DNA from: CAYUTA01 sp964447605
Lineage (GTDB): Bacteria; Bacillota; Clostridia; Christensenellales; CAG-138
Assembly (NCBI GenBank): GCA_964447605.1
Contig: CAYUTA010000006.1
Coordinates: 1-64,000 of the forward strand
Direction: 5' to 3'
Length of the DNA stretch: 64,000 nucleotides
How positions within the stretch are numbered: the stretch's first letter is position 1; the number at the start of each line of letters is the position of its first letter. Below the pieces are notes generated by a model. The model was given only the letters and a program-made list of their open reading frames with translations. It made no database searches and was not told the origin of the DNA. Shown in pieces: positions 61,169 through 64,000 of the stretch. The position numbers and the translations under genes were made by a program.

Positions 61169-61381
61169 ATGAAAATCAGCGCCAGAAACCAATTGAAGGG
61201 AACCATCATCGATATTCAGGAAGGTGCGGTCAACGGGATTGTCAAAATCGACATTGGCGGCGGCAATGTCATGCGCGCCACCATCTCCATCAGCGCCATC
61301 AGAGAACTGGGGCTTGCGGTCGATAAGCCGGCCTATGCCGTTGTAAAAGCGACCTCCGTTATGGTGGGCATTGACGAATAG
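61169..61381 (+). CDS. Mop/TOBE-domain molybdate-binding protein
   Basis: A 70-residue single Mop domain starting MKISARNQLKGTIIDI, with the family features GAVNGIVKIDIGGG, AxISxxAIRELGL and AVVKATSVMVG. Such molbindins form ring oligomers that store or buffer molybdate. GAGGAG precedes ATG 61169. Two molybdenum hydroxylase loci occur in this window (19.8-23.5 kb and from 63.3 kb), which fits a need for molybdate handling. Confidence 0.92.
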   Translation: MKISARNQLKGTIIDIQEGAVNGIVKIDIGGGNVMRATISISAIRELGLAVDKPAYAVVKATSVMVGIDE

Positions 61382-61820
61382 GACCGTTCCCGCACGCCAA
61401 AATGGCCCGGGCCGCCGGATCGCGCCTAACCCTTTCGACAGGATCGCTGCAACTGGTTATTATGCGGTTTCAAGTATCGGGTAATCGCATTGTTTGCCGG
61501 GCCATGCCGTCCGTGAGGGGTCGCTACAGCGGGATTGTCCCGTCAATCCCCCACAAACAGCGCAGAGGCGTCCACGGAGTCCGCCAAAAACGGCGGCATG
61601 CAATTCAAGGTATCCTGAAATCTCGCTGTATAAAAACACCCATTCGCAAAAACGGGAACAGTCGCGTACGAGATCTGACGGCCGCCCTGCCGCTCAAAGG
61701 CCGATCAATCGCCCTGATTCTTTGTTCGTTGGGGCGACCAGAGCCACTTTCTTACCAGAGATTCACATCGCCGTATACATGCGAATAAACACTTTCCGCA
61801 TCGTTCCCATATTGTGTACT
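61382..61820. other. Gene-free stretch
   Basis: Overlapping frames occur here but have no family features, no ribosome sites and unusual composition. Nothing is recognised. Confidence 0.4.
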
Positions 61821-61979
61821 ATGAATATTTTGTATTTGGCATCCGCAATAGCGGAGACAATTTCATGCGATATGACGGATGATGAACTGGCAATTGCTTC
61901 CGCGCTGGTCACGTCCATTGGCGATCAGCTTGCGCTCATCGCGGCCTGCCGCGCGACTTCTCCAGCCGCGGAAAATTGA
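61821..61979 (+). CDS. DUF6774-like small protein
   Basis: A 52-residue protein starting MNILYLASAIAETIS and containing MTDDELAIASALVTS and IGDQLALIAACRA. This order fits the short DUF6774 proteins of Clostridia (a hydrophobic helix, DDEL, then GDxLAxIAA). The frame is open far upstream and no good ribosome site is seen, so the start is uncertain. Function unknown. Confidence 0.5.
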   Translation: MNILYLASAIAETISCDMTDDELAIASALVTSIGDQLALIAACRATSPAAEN

Positions 61980-62176
61980 TTTCCGCTGTTTTGGGATTGC
62001 GCGCTCGTCCGCGTTTCATCGGCGCGCTTCCTTTTGCCTGAATGGCGATGCCTGGAAAAATATATTCTCCGGTTGGCTGCCCTTCGATTACTCTAAAAAA
62101 TACCGTGGTTCCTCTATTTTGAAACAATTGTTCCATATAACGGACACTTTAGGCCAAAATGCTGGCATTGCCTCTT

Positions 62177-62204
62177 TTGACAATTTTTCTTATTGTCGTA
62201 ATAT
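62177..62204 (+). promoter_or_regulatory. Promoter with internal inverted repeat for the XRE gene
   Basis: TTGACA (62177-62182), 16 bases, TAATAT (62199-62204). GACAAT (62179-62184) and ATTGTC (62192-62197) form an inverted repeat inside it, a likely operator for autoregulation. Confidence 0.65.
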
Positions 62205-62224
62205 GAAGAGGAGGGTTATTGTTC

Positions 62225-62587
62225 ATGTCGCTCAAAACAAATCTTTCTATGAATCTCAAGCGCCTCAGGGCTTTTCACAAACAGTCCCTTTCGGAATTCT
62301 CCGTTTCCGCCGGTATCGGCAAGTCGTCGCTTCAAAGTCTTGAAAAGGGCAAGGGCAATCCCCGCCTCGATACGATCTCCACCATGGAGACAAGCCTTCA
62401 TCTTAAGGAAGGCGCCCTGCTTTCCTCCCCGCCGGATACGCCGCTTCCGCCCCTCGACGCGTCCCACGTGCTGCTTTCCTGCGTCCCGGCGCTTCGCGAT
62501 CTTCCGCCCGAAAGGCGTCCTGAAGCCTATCTCCTGCTTGACGGGGTTGCCAAACTCTTTGATAAGGAGCCGGGTCAGCAGCAATGA
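62225..62587 (+). CDS. XRE-family helix-turn-helix regulator
   Basis: A 120-residue regulator. Residues 8-62 form an XRE helix-turn-helix (LKRLRAFHKQSLSEFSVSA, GIGKSSLQSLEKGKGNPRLD). The C-terminal 55 residues are Pro/Leu-rich with no known fold. GGAGG 10 bases upstream supports ATG 62225; TTG 62219 is possible. The stop overlaps the start of the Spo0A-like gene, so the two are translated together. Its operator is probably the inverted repeat in the promoter. Confidence 0.85.
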   Translation: MSLKTNLSMNLKRLRAFHKQSLSEFSVSAGIGKSSLQSLEKGKGNPRLDTISTMETSLHLKEGALLSSPPDTPLPPLDASHVLLSCVPALRDLPPERRPEAYLLLDGVAKLFDKEPGQQQ

Positions 62588-62913
62588 ACGATCAGATTAC
62601 GCAGTTACTGTTTAACGTCGGCTTCTGCGCCGCATATACCGGCTTTCCCTATCTCTCGTATGCCATCGCGCTCGCAGCGTCCGACGAGACATGCCTGCGC
62701 AGACTTACAAAGCGCCTCTATCCGGAGGTGGCCCAACATTTCGGCGTTTCCGTTTCGGCCGCCGAACAGGCCATGCGCTTTCTGCTGCGCTGCTTTTGGG
62801 ACAGCGGAAACGTTCCGTTGCTCGAACAGCGCATCTGCTATCCTTTTAATTTCCGGCCATATACCGGCGAGTTCATCGGCATTCTCGCCGTCTATTTTCG
62901 CACCCTGGCATGA
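62584..62913 (+). CDS. Spo0A C-terminal-domain-like protein
   Basis: A 109-residue protein that resembles the DNA-binding effector domain of Spo0A, without the receiver domain: GFPYLSYAIALAA, RLTKRLYPEVAQHFGVS and AEQAMRFLLRCFWDSGN follow the order of the Spo0A helices. The ATG overlaps the XRE gene stop. It may bind Spo0A-like boxes or act with the XRE protein. It is not Spo0A itself. Whether it takes part in sporulation cannot be told. Confidence 0.7.
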   Translation: MNDQITQLLFNVGFCAAYTGFPYLSYAIALAASDETCLRRLTKRLYPEVAQHFGVSVSAAEQAMRFLLRCFWDSGNVPLLEQRICYPFNFRPYTGEFIGILAVYFRTLA

Positions 62914-63252
62914 GATCGCCTTGCTCATAGGCGTCCGCTTTGCGCGCCCGGCGGTTCCACGGCCGGGGCCGTTCCTGTTTTCTCATGCCCGTACACACGG
63001 TTTGCGCAGAAACGAACCGGCCGGCAATGTTTTGCAAAACGGTTTTGGAGGAATGCGTCCCCCATCCCCGGCCATGCCGGCAAATCCGGTACGCCGCGCG
63101 GCCCGGCATCTGAACGACCCCGGCGAAGGTAAACTGCAGCCGCTTTGTAAAAGGCGGTTCCGTCCTGCGCGCCCGGCGCTACGCCGACTGATGATGACAC
63201 AGCGATCCGCCAAAATGGGCTGTATTCGGCGGTCCGGATTACATGGTTCAGG
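62914..63252. other. Gene-free convergent stretch
   Basis: Between the Spo0A-like gene and the end of the second xdhC. A small CCGCTTT/AAAGGCGG hairpin lies near 63138-63156. No gene is supported. Confidence 0.35.
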
Positions 63253-63729
63253 CTATGGCCGCCCGATGCGCAGCCCAGCCTGCTCGATGGCGTTGACGAT
63301 GGGAATGTAGCCCGTGCAGCGGCACAGGTTGCCCGCGACCGCCCGGCGGATTTCCTCGCGCGTGGGATGCGGGTTTTTGAGCAAAAGGGCATATGCGCTC
63401 ATAATAAAGCCCGGCGTGCAGAAGCCGCACTGCACCGCGTCGCCTTCCACAAAACAGTCCTGCAAAATATGCCCGATCTGCGTCTGGCTCATGCCTTCGA
63501 TGGTCATGATATCCGCGCCCTGCATCTGGCCCGCGATGACCAGACAGCTCGTCACGGCCTCGCCGTTGATGACGACCGTGCACGCGCCGCACTCGCCAAC
63601 GCCGCAGCCCTCCTTGGTTCCGGTCAGGCCAAGGTCATTGCGCAGCACGTCGACCATGCGCTTGTTCGGTTCGGTCAATACGGCGCAGGGCTTTCCGTTA
63701 AGCGTAAACGAGAGTTCGATCTTACGCAT
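63253..63729 (-). CDS. Molybdenum hydroxylase [2Fe-2S] subunit, second locus
   Basis: A 158-residue iron-sulfur subunit like the one at 22134-22625. The first cluster site is GCGVGECGACTV, the second CGFCTPGFIMS with NLCRCTGYI. ATG 63729 follows GGGAGG and overlaps the end of the FAD-subunit gene. It is the last gene of its operon in the window; a large Mo subunit is not seen downstream, so it probably lies upstream, beyond the right edge, or elsewhere. Confidence 0.9.
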   Translation of the reverse strand: MRKIELSFTLNGKPCAVLTEPNKRMVDVLRNDLGLTGTKEGCGVGECGACTVVINGEAVTSCLVIAGQMQGADIMTIEGMSQTQIGHILQDCFVEGDAVQCGFCTPGFIMSAYALLLKNPHPTREEIRRAVAGNLCRCTGYIPIVNAIEQAGLRIGRP

Positions 63730-64000
63730 GGACGACACCTCCCAGCAGATTGGTTAAAATACGCTCGCACAGCCGCCTGCAGACGGGCTGCTTATAGGTC
63801 GTCGAAGGCCGGATCCCGGCGATCTCGGGGATTTTATCGGACAGCTTTTCGGCAACCAGCGCAATATCCGCCCGTTCCGGCTTCCTGCCGAGCAGCAGCG
63901 CGTTAACGTCCGGGAAAACCAGCGGCTTGGGGAACGTCGCCCCCATCGTCATGACAAACCGCGTGACCACGCCGCGCTCGTCGGTTGCAAGCACAGTGGC
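63722..64000 (-). CDS. Molybdenum hydroxylase FAD subunit, second locus, 3' part
   Basis: The last 92 codons of an FAD-binding subunit that continues past the right edge. The visible part is the CODH C-terminal domain (RFVMTMGATFPKPLVF, TYKQPVCRRLCERIL). It overlaps the [2Fe-2S] subunit gene by 8 bases. Together they show that the genome has a second XDH-type enzyme, probably with a different substrate. Confidence 0.8.
   Translation of the reverse strand, partial: ATVLATDERGVVTRFVMTMGATFPKPLVFPDVNALLLGRKPERADIALVAEKLSDKIPEIAGIRPSTTYKQPVCRRLCERILTNLLGGVVHA

Overview
The window reads as chromosomal DNA of a GC-rich anaerobic member of the Clostridia (Bacillota). The signs are strong GGAGG ribosome binding sites, a bifurcating-type [FeFe] hydrogenase, a FtsW/MurA/DivIB cell-wall cluster, a Spo0A-like effector domain, molybdenum hydroxylases and a split transketolase. 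The genus cannot be fixed from the sequence. I found no rRNA, tRNA, CRISPR array, intact transposase or prophage.

Left part (1-9.3 kb): the end of a membrane glycosyltransferase; a CNNM/HlyC transporter behind a possible 35-residue leader peptide; two divergent ribbon-helix-helix genes around repeated GGTTCA operators, one preceding a DUF6020 membrane protein; a corrinoid ABC importer (permease and ATPase, no binding protein) under a cobalamin riboswitch followed by a terminator; and a phosphodiester glycosidase.

9.3-18 kb, minus strand: a hydrogenase operon. HndA/B/C/D-type subunits make up the NAD(P)-linked enzyme. Between hndA and hndB lie two DRTGG proteins, two GHKL ATPases, a PHP phosphoesterase and an H-cluster protein with sensor-like motif changes, apparently a hydrogen- or redox-sensing module.

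18-31.5 kb, minus strand: the most unusual region. It holds a nucleobase permease with a structured leader, a three-subunit molybdenum hydroxylase, a cyclase-family hydrolase, the FdrA/YlbE/YlbF trio linked in E. coli to oxamate carbamoyl transfer, and a thiolase-like protein that has lost its catalytic cysteines, paired with a DUF35 OB-fold protein. Together these suggest an undescribed N-heterocycle degradation pathway with hydroxylation, ring opening, C-C cleavage and carbamoyl or acyl transfer.

32-46.6 kb: 6-phosphofructokinase, a decayed alpha/beta hydrolase, then a minus-strand envelope glycosylation operon (WbqC-like protein, ArnC-like glycosyltransferase, two small DMT/SMR flippase-like proteins, three tandem GT-C-like membrane paralogues, a C39-like protein and a NUDIX hydrolase). 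Beyond it are an acyltransferase fused to a TSCPD domain and an NlpC/P60 hydrolase.

47-64 kb: ftsW, murA and a ftsQ/divIB with a long Pro/Tyr repeat; a LexA-like regulator lacking the catalytic lysine; split transketolase; an LRR lipoprotein; a GT39-like protein; a large membrane protein that joins a degenerate PIG-L domain to a phosphodiester glycosidase; a Mop molybdate-binding protein; a DUF6774 protein; an XRE/Spo0A-like pair; and the end of a second molybdenum hydroxylase operon that runs off the right edge.
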